Assembly: GCA_013360195.1 (NCBI GenBank)
Contig: JABWCQ010000002.1
Span: forward strand, 374,932 to 438,931
Direction: 5' to 3'
DNA: 64,000 bases
From: a bacterium
Lineage (GTDB): Bacteria > Electryoneota > RPQS01
The notes under the pieces were generated by a model. The model had not been told where the DNA came from. It saw only the letters and a program-made list of their open reading frames with translations, and searched no databases. A program made the translations under genes and the position numbers. Below, one piece after another: positions 1 to 8,088 of the stretch (the first letter of the stretch is position 1; every line of letters starts with the position of its first letter).

Positions 1-5
1 AAGTC

Positions 6-1379
6 GTGCTTTCCGATTCGCCTGCGATATTCGACGTATCAGACAGCGACTTTGCAATTTTCGACCGGGATCTCGCAGTGTTCACTCCGGCTGCGGGAGA
101 TTCAGTGTCCATCGGTTCTATACTGGACATCCAATGGACTGCTGTCAACGTTAGCGGTAATGTTCGCATTGAACTCAAGCGATCACCGTCTACACCTGGA
201 TGGGAATTGCTTTCCTCGTCAACTCCAAACTCGGGCTATTTCGGATGGATTGCAACGATGCCAGCCTCGGACTCGGCAATCGTACGAGTAGTTTCTGTGG
301 CAGCCCAGTCCGTGGGCGACAGCTCTGGCATGTTTAAGATTCGGGACAATTCAGCGAACACGCCTCCTGTAATTCTACATAATCAAGTTTGTGATGCTGT
401 CCCGGGAATTTCCAATTTCTTTTGCCATGTACAGGACGACGGAGATCATGACTTGCCTGCATTATTAATCTCCGCTGACGGCTTTGGTTCGTTGGATAGT
501 GTAACTCTGCTACCCTCATCGCCTGAAGGATTCGCGGTAGGAATTTCATTGGACATTGGAATATATGAGTATTTCCTTCGAGTCACTGACGCCAATGGTC
601 TATCATCGCAGACGGATACTTTCACTTTTGCAGTAACCGAGGAGTGTATCATTGAACTTGCTTATGACGATGGTTCGGCCGAGTCATATCAATGGTCCCC
701 GGATGTCGGGATGTCATGGGCAGTTCGATTTTCGCCAACCTCATTTCCGTTCGTGTTATGCGCTGCAGAAATCGCGATATCCGCCGCCAGACCGGACTCT
801 TTGCACGGCGAGATGGTGGTCGCTGTCCTGGATATCAATGGCATTGGAGGCTTGCCGGGTGATACCATCGGTGTTCGAACAACCGGGACACTTCCCAATT
901 TTCCAGATGGACTGGGGCATCAGGGATTGACTTGGGGACGCTACGCCTTAACAGGATTGGAGTTTGAACCAATTGTGGTAAACTCGGATTTCTACTTAGC
1001 GGTGAGTCAGGCCCGGTGTGCATTTGGCTTGGATACGAGTTCGACAGTCCATAGCCGTTCTTTCTTGTGGGACTCTTGTGAAAACATGTGGTTACAGGAA
1101 GGTGCTGGCCATGGAAATACGAGGACAGGTAATCGAATGATCAGGGCAACCGGGTACTCACTTCTCCCGCCTGACTTAGTGATCCGAGCCTCAGGCAATG
1201 ATATCGTGTTGCATTGGTCCCACACGGGTGCCTCAGAATACCGGATTTTCAAGTCGTTTTCGCCCTTGATCCCGCTCGACCAACCAGTGGCGACAACTGG
1301 TGACTCGACATGGACAGACGTGGGGGTCCTGCAGAGCCACACGACCGCATTCTACGTTGTGACTTCAGCGTTGCCCTAG
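6..1379 (+). CDS. Secreted multi-domain beta-sandwich protein, 5' partial
   Basis: The reading frame is open to the left edge with no upstream stop, so the GTG at 6 is probably internal and the true start lies outside the window. About residues 24-110 ('VFTPAAGDSVSIGSILDIQW' onward) resemble the Ser/Thr-rich Kre9/KNH-type beta-sandwich found in many secreted FCB proteins. The middle (about 215-385) begins with a 'YDDGSAE' stretch often seen in secreted proteins of these phyla. The last 70 residues look like a fibronectin type III fold ('DLVIRASGNDIVLHWSHTGA'). No sorting domain of the YPNPFNP type is visible at the C-terminus. Probably exported; enzymatic function unknown. The frame, composition and stop are clear; the domain names are judged by eye. 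Confidence 0.7.
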   Translation: MLSDSPAIFDVSDSDFAIFDRDLAVFTPAAGDSVSIGSILDIQWTAVNVSGNVRIELKRSPSTPGWELLSSSTPNSGYFGWIATMPASDSAIVRVVSVAAQSVGDSSGMFKIRDNSANTPPVILHNQVCDAVPGISNFFCHVQDDGDHDLPALLISADGFGSLDSVTLLPSSPEGFAVGISLDIGIYEYFLRVTDANGLSSQTDTFTFAVTEECIIELAYDDGSAESYQWSPDVGMSWAVRFSPTSFPFVLCAAEIAISAARPDSLHGEMVVAVLDINGIGGLPGDTIGVRTTGTLPNFPDGLGHQGLTWGRYALTGLEFEPIVVNSDFYLAVSQARCAFGLDTSSTVHSRSFLWDSCENMWLQEGAGHGNTRTGNRMIRATGYSLLPPDLVIRASGNDIVLHWSHTGASEYRIFKSFSPLIPLDQPVATTGDSTWTDVGVLQSHTTAFYVVTSALP

Positions 1380-1447
1380 GCACTTGAAATTCCCATGAAT
1401 AGTTGCTTAATTAGCATTAACTAACAACATACCCGACAGGAACACAC

Positions 1448-1606
1448 ATGAAGTTCGGATGGGTCGAGATACTTTTGATAATGGCGATTGTTCTGCTTCT
1501 TTTCGGTGGAAAGAGAATACCCGAACTGATGCGGGGTCTTGGCCGTGGTGCTCGCGAGTTCAAGGAAGGTCTTCATGGCGAGGGCAATGATCCGAAGAAA
1601 CCGTGA
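1448..1606 (+). CDS. tatA: TatA/E-type twin-arginine translocase subunit
   Basis: A 52-residue protein that is easily missed because of its length. It begins [20 protein letters not shown], one N-terminal membrane helix, followed by the hinge '[20 protein letters not shown]' and a short charged tail. The 'F-G-xx-xLP/IPEL' hinge and amphipathic helix are the hallmark of TatA/TatE, which polymerises with TatC to move folded proteins across the inner membrane. The gene stands alone: no tatC or tatB is adjacent. It follows the secreted protein by 68 bases and precedes the HTH/receiver gene by 79 bases. Whether it behaves as TatA or TatE cannot be told from sequence. At 52 residues it is at the short end of the family. 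Confidence 0.85.
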   Translation: MKFGWVEILLIMAIVLLLFGGKRIPELMRGLGRGAREFKEGLHGEGNDPKKP

Positions 1607-1627
1607 GTGGTTTTGCTGATGCAATCC

Positions 1628-1656
1628 TTGACTTCTGTTCAACGGATGGTTATATT
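1628..1656 (+). promoter_or_regulatory. Sigma70-type promoter of the HTH/receiver gene
   Basis: TTGACT (1628-1633), a 17-base spacer and TATATT (1651-1656) give close to consensus -35 and -10 boxes. The predicted start point, near 1663, lies inside the inverted repeat at 1658-1680 and leaves a leader of about 23 bases before the ATG at 1686. Similar TTGACT boxes occur before mraZ and before the second subtilase. Confidence 0.6.
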
Positions 1657-1657
1657 A

Positions 1658-1680
1658 CTTACTATAACTAATATAGTGAG
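1658..1680. promoter_or_regulatory. Inverted-repeat candidate operator
   Basis: CTtACTATA (1658-1666), spacer ACTAA, TATAGTgAG (1672-1680): eight of nine positions in each arm are complementary. It covers the predicted transcription start of the downstream MerR-type gene, so binding there would block initiation. Autorepression by that protein is inferred. Classical MerR activators bind between -35 and -10, which is not the arrangement here. Confidence 0.5.
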
Positions 1681-1685
1681 GTCCT

Positions 1686-2255
1686 ATGACCGGTCGAGAC
1701 GGTAAGTTCTATTCTTCCAAAGACGTCTGCGAGAACTTGCAGATTTCTAAGTCTACACTTTTCAAATGGGAACGTGAAGGCCTGATTACCAAGGTACGAC
1801 GTGACTGGCGAGGTTGGCGACTCTACGACGAGCGGAATATGGAGGAAATTCGGCAGAATATTGAAAAGCAAAAGGCTGCCGAATCCAAGCCGCGATCCTC
1901 GTATGTCCTTGTAGTAGATGATGATACGATGATTTTGCAGGTCATGTCTGACCTATTGCAAGCGGCCGGATACGACGTCTTAACTGCTTCAAGCGGAGAT
2001 GAGGCGATCGCAATCCATATGGACAAACAGCCGGCGCTGACTTTTCTGGATGTCAAATTGCGGGGAAAGAGCGGAATCGACGTTTTTCGAGAGATAAAGT
2101 CGGCAGATCCAGGTTCGATAATCGTTATCCTGACAGGTTATCCAAAAATCGAGGACACGGTCCAGGTAATCAAAGAAGGGGCGTACAATTATCTTACCAA
2201 GCCCATAAAGAGTGAAGAACTGCTTGAAATGGTTGCTGAAGTCATCCGTCCGTAA
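1686..2255 (+). CDS. MerR-type HTH fused to a response-regulator receiver domain
   Basis: 189 residues in an unusual order. Residues 7-60 form a MerR-like winged helix-turn-helix ('YSSKDVCENLQISKSTLFKW', then a wing 'REGLITKVRRDWRGWRLYD'). A short linker leads to a CheY-like receiver (72-188) with acidic pocket D78-D80, phospho-acceptor D122 ('TFLDVKLRGKSG') and conserved K172 ('YLTKPIK'). All phosphorylation residues are present, so it is probably a true phospho-switch. Most response regulators have the receiver first; here DNA binding comes first. The ATG is preceded by a GAGG motif. No histidine kinase is adjacent, so it would be an orphan regulator. A hairpin terminator follows. Target genes unknown; its own promoter is a likely one because of the inverted repeat. 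Confidence 0.85.
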   Translation: MTGRDGKFYSSKDVCENLQISKSTLFKWEREGLITKVRRDWRGWRLYDERNMEEIRQNIEKQKAAESKPRSSYVLVVDDDTMILQVMSDLLQAAGYDVLTASSGDEAIAIHMDKQPALTFLDVKLRGKSGIDVFREIKSADPGSIIVILTGYPKIEDTVQVIKEGAYNYLTKPIKSEELLEMVAEVIRP

Positions 2256-2293
2256 CCACTTAGCATTTGAATTTAACGATCACTGCGCCCCGT

Positions 2294-2315
2294 CGCCCCG
2301 GCTTCGGGGCGCTTT
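2294..2315 (+). terminator. Hairpin terminator after the HTH/receiver gene
   Basis: CGCCCCG / CGGGGCG stem of 7 bp with loop GCTT (2294-2311), followed by CTTT. The T tract is short, so termination may be partial; the position after the stop at 2255 fits. Confidence 0.55.
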
Positions 2316-2381
2316 CTCCTGCAATTCAGGAAACCTCACTAAGCGTATTTGCGTTCCCAGTAGTAGGATACACTTTTTGGA

Positions 2382-5300
2382 ATGAAAGTCTCAATGTCAC
2401 GTTCGGGAATCCTAGTCCTCGTTCTTCTTGCCTTCTCTGTAGAACTCTTTGCTCAAGGTTTCGGCAAGAATAAAGTACAATACGTCGAGTTTGACTGGAG
2501 ATACATCCAATCAGAACATTTTGACGTCTATTATTCTGCTGGCCAGGAACGAATTGCAGAGTTTACAGCCGAAACGGCTGAAAGAGCATTGAAACTCATC
2601 GAGTCAAGCTGGGATTACACACTTGATGGAAGAATCAAGTTCATCATCTATGCGTCCCACAACAAGTTTCAGCAGACTAACGTTTCACTTTCGATACAAG
2701 AAGAGTCGCTGGGCGGATTCACCGAGTTTCTCAAGAACCGAGTGGTACTGCCTTATACCGGGAATTATGAGGCTTTCAGGCATGTGATTCACCACGAGCT
2801 GACACATGCCGTCAATTTGCGGCTGTTCTACGGTACGGGGTTTCAAAGCATTCTCATTGGCGTGGCGACGTCCGATGTTCCGCTTTGGTTCACGGAGGGA
2901 CTTGCTGAATACGAGTCCCGGGGTGGTTGGGATGTCGAGGCAGACATGTTCATGCGGGATGCCACTATCACCGGCTACCTCCCTCCCATCGATTACCTTG
3001 GCGGCTACTTTGCTTATAAAGGCGGCCAGTCGGTATTCTATTATCTTGACAGGCGATACGGCAAAGAGAAAGTCGGAGAACTGGTCAACAAGGTAAAAAC
3101 GTCACGCGAATTGCCACGCTCACTGAAAAGTGCGACGGGTCTTACGATGGAGGATTTTAACCGCGCGTGGCAAAATTGGCTTCGTAAGATATATTGGCCG
3201 GGAGTCGCCAATTATGAATCACCAGAGGACTTTTCGGAACGGATTACGAATCATCGAAAAATCGGAAACTTTGTGAATAACGGTGGCGCATTGTCACCGG
3301 ACGGACAAAGAGTCGCCTACCTGTCGGACAGGTCAGACTATTTCGACGTTTGGCTTCACGACCTTGATTCCGGGAAATCCAGGCGTTTGCTGCAGGGTGA
3401 ACGCAGTGGTGACTTTGAGCAACTGAAGTGGCTTGATGCGAGAATGTCCTGGTCACCAGATGGCGAACACATTGTCTTTGCGTCCAAGGCAGGTGCACTT
3501 GATGCGATAAACATCCTGAATGTCGATAAACGAGATATTGTCAGAAGATTCCGGCCCCGATTGGAAGGAATATTCAATCCGGTCTATTCTCCGGACGGTT
3601 CGAAAATCGCGTTTGTAGGTCTAAAGTCCGGCCAGTCAGACCTTTATTACTATGAAGTTGCCAGTGAAAAGCTCGTGCAGGTCACAGACGACATCTTCAG
3701 CGACGACGATCCTGCCTGGAGCCATGACGGGACTATGCTGTATTTCGCCTCCGACCGAAAAGACTCTGTAAGAGTTTCAGGGTATGAGCAATCGTTCGAG
3801 ATGTGGAATTTCGACTATCATACCATGGACGTTTATCGAATTAGGATCGATTCCGATAAATGCGAAAGATTGACAGCGAGTGAATTCACCGAAAAGAATC
3901 CCACTCTGTCACCCGATGGAAGATTCTTGGTTTACGTTTCCGACTCAACTGGAATCTCCAATCTTTACAGGATGGATCTGGAAACCAAAGTGTCTGTCGC
4001 AATAACCAATGGACTGACTGGCAGTTTTCAACCGAGTTATTCAGCTCGTGCCAATAAGCTTGTCTTTACTTCTTTCTTTGAAGGCGGCTATGACCTTTAT
4101 CTGTTGAAGTCGCCTGATCAAATTGAACCTAAGTCACCAGCGTTGACGGCGTTTAGACAGCACGGCACTCCGGAAGCAATTGAACCGGTGGGAGAACAAG
4201 CCGAGATCAGTTCGGAATCTATGGAGTTCCGTGACAACACGAGAGAGTTTGCACGGTATGTTTTTGCTGATGGAATTGGACAAATTTCGGATCATGGTGA
4301 ACAGACCTTGCCGGACACAACGAACACCCGCAATCCCGGCGGAGGATTCTTCAGCAAGAAGTACAAGGTTAAGTTCACGCCGGACTACGTGTACGCGACT
4401 GCAGCTTACAGTTCGTTCTTTGGTGCGCAGGGAACCGGTCAAATCTTGTTTAGCGATGTGCTGGGTAATCAGCTAATAGTGGTCAACACAGATTTGTACT
4501 ATGATTTCAATAATCTCGACAACTCAAACTTTTCTGCGCAGTATTTTTACTTACCAAATCGCATCAATTACGGTATTGGACTTTTCAGGTACGTCTATTA
4601 CCTCGATGCGGGAAATGTTCGCGATCAGACCCTGCAAATCCAACTTGATGCAAGCTATCCATTCTCGAAATACACACGCGCCGAGTTGATAGTTGGCGGG
4701 TACGGAATAGATCGATCCGAGTGGCAGCCCAATCAGGATCAGTACTACGATTACTATAAGACGGCTCGGCGGCGGATTCTTCTTCCCGAGCTTGGTTATG
4801 TCCACGATACGGTGGTCTGGGGCAGCACAGGACCTGTAAACGGCACTCGTTACCGCGTTTCCGCATCATACAGCCCAAATCTTCAGAGTGACAGAAAAAA
4901 CCGTGAGGTTTGGAGTTCAGAGTTCTATACTGCGAAAGCAGACATGCGTCAGTATTTTAGAATGGGCAGAGATTACTCCTGGGCATCCCGTCTTACGGCA
5001 GGTCTTAGCGGCGGACCTGAGCCGCAAAGATTCTTCATGGGCGGTGTTTCAAACTGGATAAATCGAAGGTTTGAGAACGACGAGATTCCGACGGAAGAAA
5101 TTAATGACTTCTACTTCTCTTCATTCATTACGCCATTCCGAGGCGGTGATTACTTCGAACGCCGGGGAACAGGCAATCGCTATTTTCTCACGAATCAAGA
5201 ATTCCGTTTTCCGTTGATCAGATACTTACAGTTAGGATGGCCTCTTCCAATCACCTTGGGAGATGTCAGAGGAGCTCTTTTTACAGATCTGGGCGCGGCG

Positions 5301-5498
5301 TGGTTTGATGACGCATTCCGACTTACCTCTGTGGGAAAAGACGGTAACAGGCGTCTTCATGACCTTCAAGCGGCGTACGGTTTTGGATGGCGTTCAAATC
5401 TCGGATTCCTGCTGCTTCGTTGGGATGTGGCATGGTCAACCGACGGAATAGATACTTCAAAGCCGAGATACTATTTCTCTTTAGGTGCGGAGTACTAA
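2382..5498 (+). CDS. Metallopeptidase / TolB-like propeller / outer-membrane barrel fusion
   Basis: 1038 residues. An N-terminal signal sequence (1-24, 'ILVLVLLAFSVELFAQG') leads to a gluzincin-type peptidase domain with H138-E139-L-T-H142 and a downstream 'WFTEGLAEYE' whose glutamate (about residue 172) would be the third zinc ligand (peptidase MA-like). Residues about 280-590 hold at least five WD40-like PD40 blades ('SPDGQRVAYLSD', 'SPDGSKIAFVG', 'SPDGRFLVYVSD'), as in TolB. Residues about 650-1038 look like an Omp85/BamA-type surface-antigen barrel, ending in '...YFSLGAEY' with the terminal aromatic residue typical of outer-membrane proteins. Probably surface or periplasm facing and anchored by its own barrel. 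Substrate unknown. The next gene (mlaE-like) begins 3 bases after the stop, so the three may be co-transcribed. ATG 2394 is an alternative start that keeps the signal peptide. Confidence 0.85.
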   Translation: MKVSMSRSGILVLVLLAFSVELFAQGFGKNKVQYVEFDWRYIQSEHFDVYYSAGQERIAEFTAETAERALKLIESSWDYTLDGRIKFIIYASHNKFQQTNVSLSIQEESLGGFTEFLKNRVVLPYTGNYEAFRHVIHHELTHAVNLRLFYGTGFQSILIGVATSDVPLWFTEGLAEYESRGGWDVEADMFMRDATITGYLPPIDYLGGYFAYKGGQSVFYYLDRRYGKEKVGELVNKVKTSRELPRSLKSATGLTMEDFNRAWQNWLRKIYWPGVANYESPEDFSERITNHRKIGNFVNNGGALSPDGQRVAYLSDRSDYFDVWLHDLDSGKSRRLLQGERSGDFEQLKWLDARMSWSPDGEHIVFASKAGALDAINILNVDKRDIVRRFRPRLEGIFNPVYSPDGSKIAFVGLKSGQSDLYYYEVASEKLVQVTDDIFSDDDPAWSHDGTMLYFASDRKDSVRVSGYEQSFEMWNFDYHTMDVYRIRIDSDKCERLTASEFTEKNPTLSPDGRFLVYVSDSTGISNLYRMDLETKVSVAITNGLTGSFQPSYSARANKLVFTSFFEGGYDLYLLKSPDQIEPKSPALTAFRQHGTPEAIEPVGEQAEISSESMEFRDNTREFARYVFADGIGQISDHGEQTLPDTTNTRNPGGGFFSKKYKVKFTPDYVYATAAYSSFFGAQGTGQILFSDVLGNQLIVVNTDLYYDFNNLDNSNFSAQYFYLPNRINYGIGLFRYVYYLDAGNVRDQTLQIQLDASYPFSKYTRAELIVGGYGIDRSEWQPNQDQYYDYYKTARRRILLPELGYVHDTVVWGSTGPVNGTRYRVSASYSPNLQSDRKNREVWSSEFYTAKADMRQYFRMGRDYSWASRLTAGLSGGPEPQRFFMGGVSNWINRRFENDEIPTEEINDFYFSSFITPFRGGDYFERRGTGNRYFLTNQEFRFPLIRYLQLGWPLPITLGDVRGALFTDLGAAWFDDAFRLTSVGKDGNRRLHDLQAAYGFGWRSNLGFLLLRWDVAWSTDGIDTSKPRYYFSLGAEY

Positions 5499-5501
5499 GT
5501 A

Positions 5502-6302
5502 TTGGGCAAGACTTCTGATGTCGCGACCGCAATTGCCGCGCCAATACAGCTAATGGGCAAACTGATTCTTGAGTTCACAACGGAACTCGGGAGATTCGGT
5601 TTGCTTATGGGCAGAGTTTTCACTGAAATTGGCGCAGTTTTCTCACGAAGATCATTATTCATGCGTGAGTGCGTTCGCCTCGGAGTGGACTCTTTGCCGC
5701 TTGTACTCATGGTCGGGCTATTCACTGGCGCGGTCTCAGGCTGGCAGTTACATTATCAGTTAGAAGGGTACATGCCCTTCGACATGATCGGACCGGGCGT
5801 CTTCAAGAGTATTGTGCTTGAAATGGGCCCGGTGCTGACGGGTTTGATAATTTCGGGACGCGTCTCGGCGTCTATCGCAGCAGAACTCGGAACGATGAAA
5901 GTGACCGAGCAGATAGATGCCCTGGAATCCATGGCGATTTCGAGCACTAGATACTTAGCGGTACCGAGAATAGCGGCGATGACTGCAATGATGCCGGTTC
6001 TCGTGACACAGGTAAACTTCATTGCCATTATGGGTGCGTGGTTTGTTACAACGGTGTTCCTGAGTCTCACATCGGCACAGTTCTTTGGATTGATACCCAA
6101 CTTCTTTCACGTATATGATATCTTTTCCGGTCTTTTGAAGTCGGTGTTTTTCGGGATGAGTTCGGCAATGATTGGCTGTTATGTTGGGTTTGACACTTCC
6201 GGCGGCGCTGAAGGCGTCGGCAGCGCGACCATAAAAGCGTTTGTGTGGAGTTCGCTGACAGTTTTGGTTCTCGATTTCCTGCTCGCGATGATCTTGTTCT
6301 AA
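5502..6302 (+). CDS. mlaE: MlaE/YrbE-type ABC permease
   Basis: 266 residues, the family's normal length. It matches the MlaE permease of lipid-transporting ABC systems: several hydrophobic helices and the conserved core 'VLEMGPVLTGLIISGRVSASIAAELGTM' region followed by 'QIDALESMAI'. The family moves phospholipids between inner and outer membrane. The start shown is TTG, 3 bases after the previous stop; the in-frame ATG at 5553 would give a 249-residue form still containing all helices. The ATPase gene overlaps its stop by one base (TAATG). The MCE/MlaD substrate-binding partner is not next to it, which is unusual. Confidence 0.9.
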   Translation: MGKTSDVATAIAAPIQLMGKLILEFTTELGRFGLLMGRVFTEIGAVFSRRSLFMRECVRLGVDSLPLVLMVGLFTGAVSGWQLHYQLEGYMPFDMIGPGVFKSIVLEMGPVLTGLIISGRVSASIAAELGTMKVTEQIDALESMAISSTRYLAVPRIAAMTAMMPVLVTQVNFIAIMGAWFVTTVFLSLTSAQFFGLIPNFFHVYDIFSGLLKSVFFGMSSAMIGCYVGFDTSGGAEGVGSATIKAFVWSSLTVLVLDFLLAMILF

Positions 6303-7054
6303 TGATTGTTTCACGCGGAATAAAGAAGAGCTTTGGAAGCAAGCAAGTGCTTCGCGGTGTGGACATGGAAATCCAGACCGGAGAGTCGCTCGTGATCATA
6401 GGTCAATCCGGCTGCGGCAAGTCGGTCTTTCTGAAGCACCTTGTCGGCCTTCTCAATCCGGACGAAGGGGAAATAAGGGTGGACGGGGATTTGATCTCAA
6501 ATGCAAAGCGCGCGGACGTCTATCGAATTCGCATGAAATTCGGCGTACTATTTCAAAGTGCCGCGTTGTTTGATTCAATGACAGTCGAGCAGAATATCGG
6601 GCTTGGACTAACCGAACATACAAGGATGTCCAGATCCGAGATAGACAAACGAGTCGCTGAGTGTTTGGACATGGTGAGCTTATCCGGGACCCAGAAGCAG
6701 ATGCCCGCAGAGCTGTCCGGCGGAATGCGGAAACGTGTTGGACTTGCGCGTGCAATTGCTATGAAGCCGCAATACATCTTGTATGATGAACCTACTACCG
6801 GGCTCGATCCGATAACAGCCGACTCAATCAATGACCTGATAATCCAGTTGCAACGCGAGCTCAAAGTGACATCGATTATCGTCACGCATGATATGGTCTC
6901 GGCCTTTAAGATTGCCGACCGCATCGTAATGCTTCATCTTGGTCGCGTCATTTTTTCCGGAACTGAACAGCAAATCAAGACGGAAAGCATAGACATCGTC
7001 CGGCGGTTTATCGCCGGAGAGTCTGAGGACAGGCAAGTTGTGACCCATTATTAA
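6302..7054 (+). CDS. mlaF: MlaF-type ABC transporter ATPase
   Basis: 250 residues from the ATG at 6302, which overlaps the permease stop by one base. The frame can be read from 6245 but that would overlap the permease by 58 bases. Walker A 'GQSGCGKS', ABC signature 'LSGGMRKRVGLARAI', Walker B 'ILYDEPTTGLDP' and the switch histidine in 'IIVTHDM' are all intact, so it should hydrolyse ATP. 'SGGMRKRV' is typical of the MlaF/Ttg2A branch. It pairs with the upstream permease for lipid transport at the inner membrane. A strong bidirectional terminator follows at once. Confidence 0.92.
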   Translation: MIVSRGIKKSFGSKQVLRGVDMEIQTGESLVIIGQSGCGKSVFLKHLVGLLNPDEGEIRVDGDLISNAKRADVYRIRMKFGVLFQSAALFDSMTVEQNIGLGLTEHTRMSRSEIDKRVAECLDMVSLSGTQKQMPAELSGGMRKRVGLARAIAMKPQYILYDEPTTGLDPITADSINDLIIQLQRELKVTSIIVTHDMVSAFKIADRIVMLHLGRVIFSGTEQQIKTESIDIVRRFIAGESEDRQVVTHY

Positions 7055-7068
7055 AGTATCTGACCGAA

Positions 7069-7098
7069 AAAAAGCCCCGCTGATCAGCGGGGCTTTTT
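7069..7098. terminator. Bidirectional terminator between convergent genes
   Basis: Perfect 20-base palindrome GCCCCGCTGATCAGCGGGGC (7074-7093), flanked by an A tract on the left and TTTTT on the right. It serves mlaF on the plus strand and the lipoprotein gene on the minus strand. Confidence 0.9.
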
Positions 7099-7116
7099 GC
7101 TTTTGCGCGATGAGGC

Positions 7117-8088
7117 TTAATCAAAAATGAGTCGATAGATGCCGAGCTGACCCGTGGCAAGAACGAGCTGCTTCGAGTTCGCCGAAGCATCATAAAGGGA
7201 ATCGCTGACGACCGTTTCATTGCCGTTTACACATAGAACGAGCGGACCAAGCTGATTCGAAGTTATCCGATTGTATATGAGACTTCCATCTTGCAGCACA
7301 ATGACATCCGTGGCAGGATTTGCAATGAACTGGAGCTGTGCAGATTGAGTTGGATCTACTCGATAGATTGCAGTAGTGTTCAGGACGTCGTCAGGGTTGG
7401 TGACAACTTCGAGTCCAAGTGCGGATAAATGGAATCGGCAGTCTATTCCGGCAACATGGTCAATTGTTAGAATGATGCTGTCTGATTCGGCAATCTGCAC
7501 CTGAAGACTCAATCCGCTTGAATGTGGCTTTGGTTCAAGAAATGCAAATAGCTGACCATTGGAGAATGCGCGACAGGATAGAGCATTGGCACTTAATCTT
7601 ACTCGTGACAAGTCACTTAAATTGAATTTCCAGACTCCGTTCTCCGTGGAATCACCTTGAGGTTCGGCACAGAGTAAATAGCCCTCGTTGACATTCAAGT
7701 AAGGGTTAGATCCCCTGTCCCATACAGAGAACGATTCGCCAGCTAAACTTGCAACAGTAACACTGCCGTCACCGGGAGCCCCTGGAACAGAATAGGCGAA
7801 ATATCCGTCGTCAGATACGGACCAAGTGTAGTCGGCTCGCACTACAACTCCTGAATCCGTAACTCGATGCTCTTGACCGCTTCGCCACAAGTTGAGACTC
7901 CCATCGATTCCGGTAAACAGAAAAGCATCGCCGTTGGGCGACAATACGGGATGAAAACCTCCTGGGACAAGCAGTTCCGCATGCCAGGCAGTCTGGCTTT
8001 GGTGAGAATCCCCTTCATCGTCATCACAGCTCGCAAGCAGCATCACCATGGCAAGTAATTGAGTTAAAACTAACGTCTTACTACTCAT
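7117..8088 (-). CDS. Lipoprotein with beta-propeller-like repeats
   Basis: 323 residues. The N-terminus is a lipoprotein signal with lipobox 'LLASC' followed by an acidic 'DDDEGD' stretch. The mature part has degenerate propeller-like blades ('HPVLSPNGDAFLFTGIDGSLN', 'SVSDDGYFAYSVPGAPGDGS') resembling PD40/TolB repeats. No catalytic motif is visible. It is the last gene of a three-gene operon: its start overlaps the end of the permease gene by 8 bases, implying translational coupling. It could be an accessory protein of the efflux complex; this is inferred only from operon position. Confidence 0.75.
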   Translation of the reverse strand: MSSKTLVLTQLLAMVMLLASCDDDEGDSHQSQTAWHAELLVPGGFHPVLSPNGDAFLFTGIDGSLNLWRSGQEHRVTDSGVVVRADYTWSVSDDGYFAYSVPGAPGDGSVTVASLAGESFSVWDRGSNPYLNVNEGYLLCAEPQGDSTENGVWKFNLSDLSRVRLSANALSCRAFSNGQLFAFLEPKPHSSGLSLQVQIAESDSIILTIDHVAGIDCRFHLSALGLEVVTNPDDVLNTTAIYRVDPTQSAQLQFIANPATDVIVLQDGSLIYNRITSNQLGPLVLCVNGNETVVSDSLYDASANSKQLVLATGQLGIYRLIFD

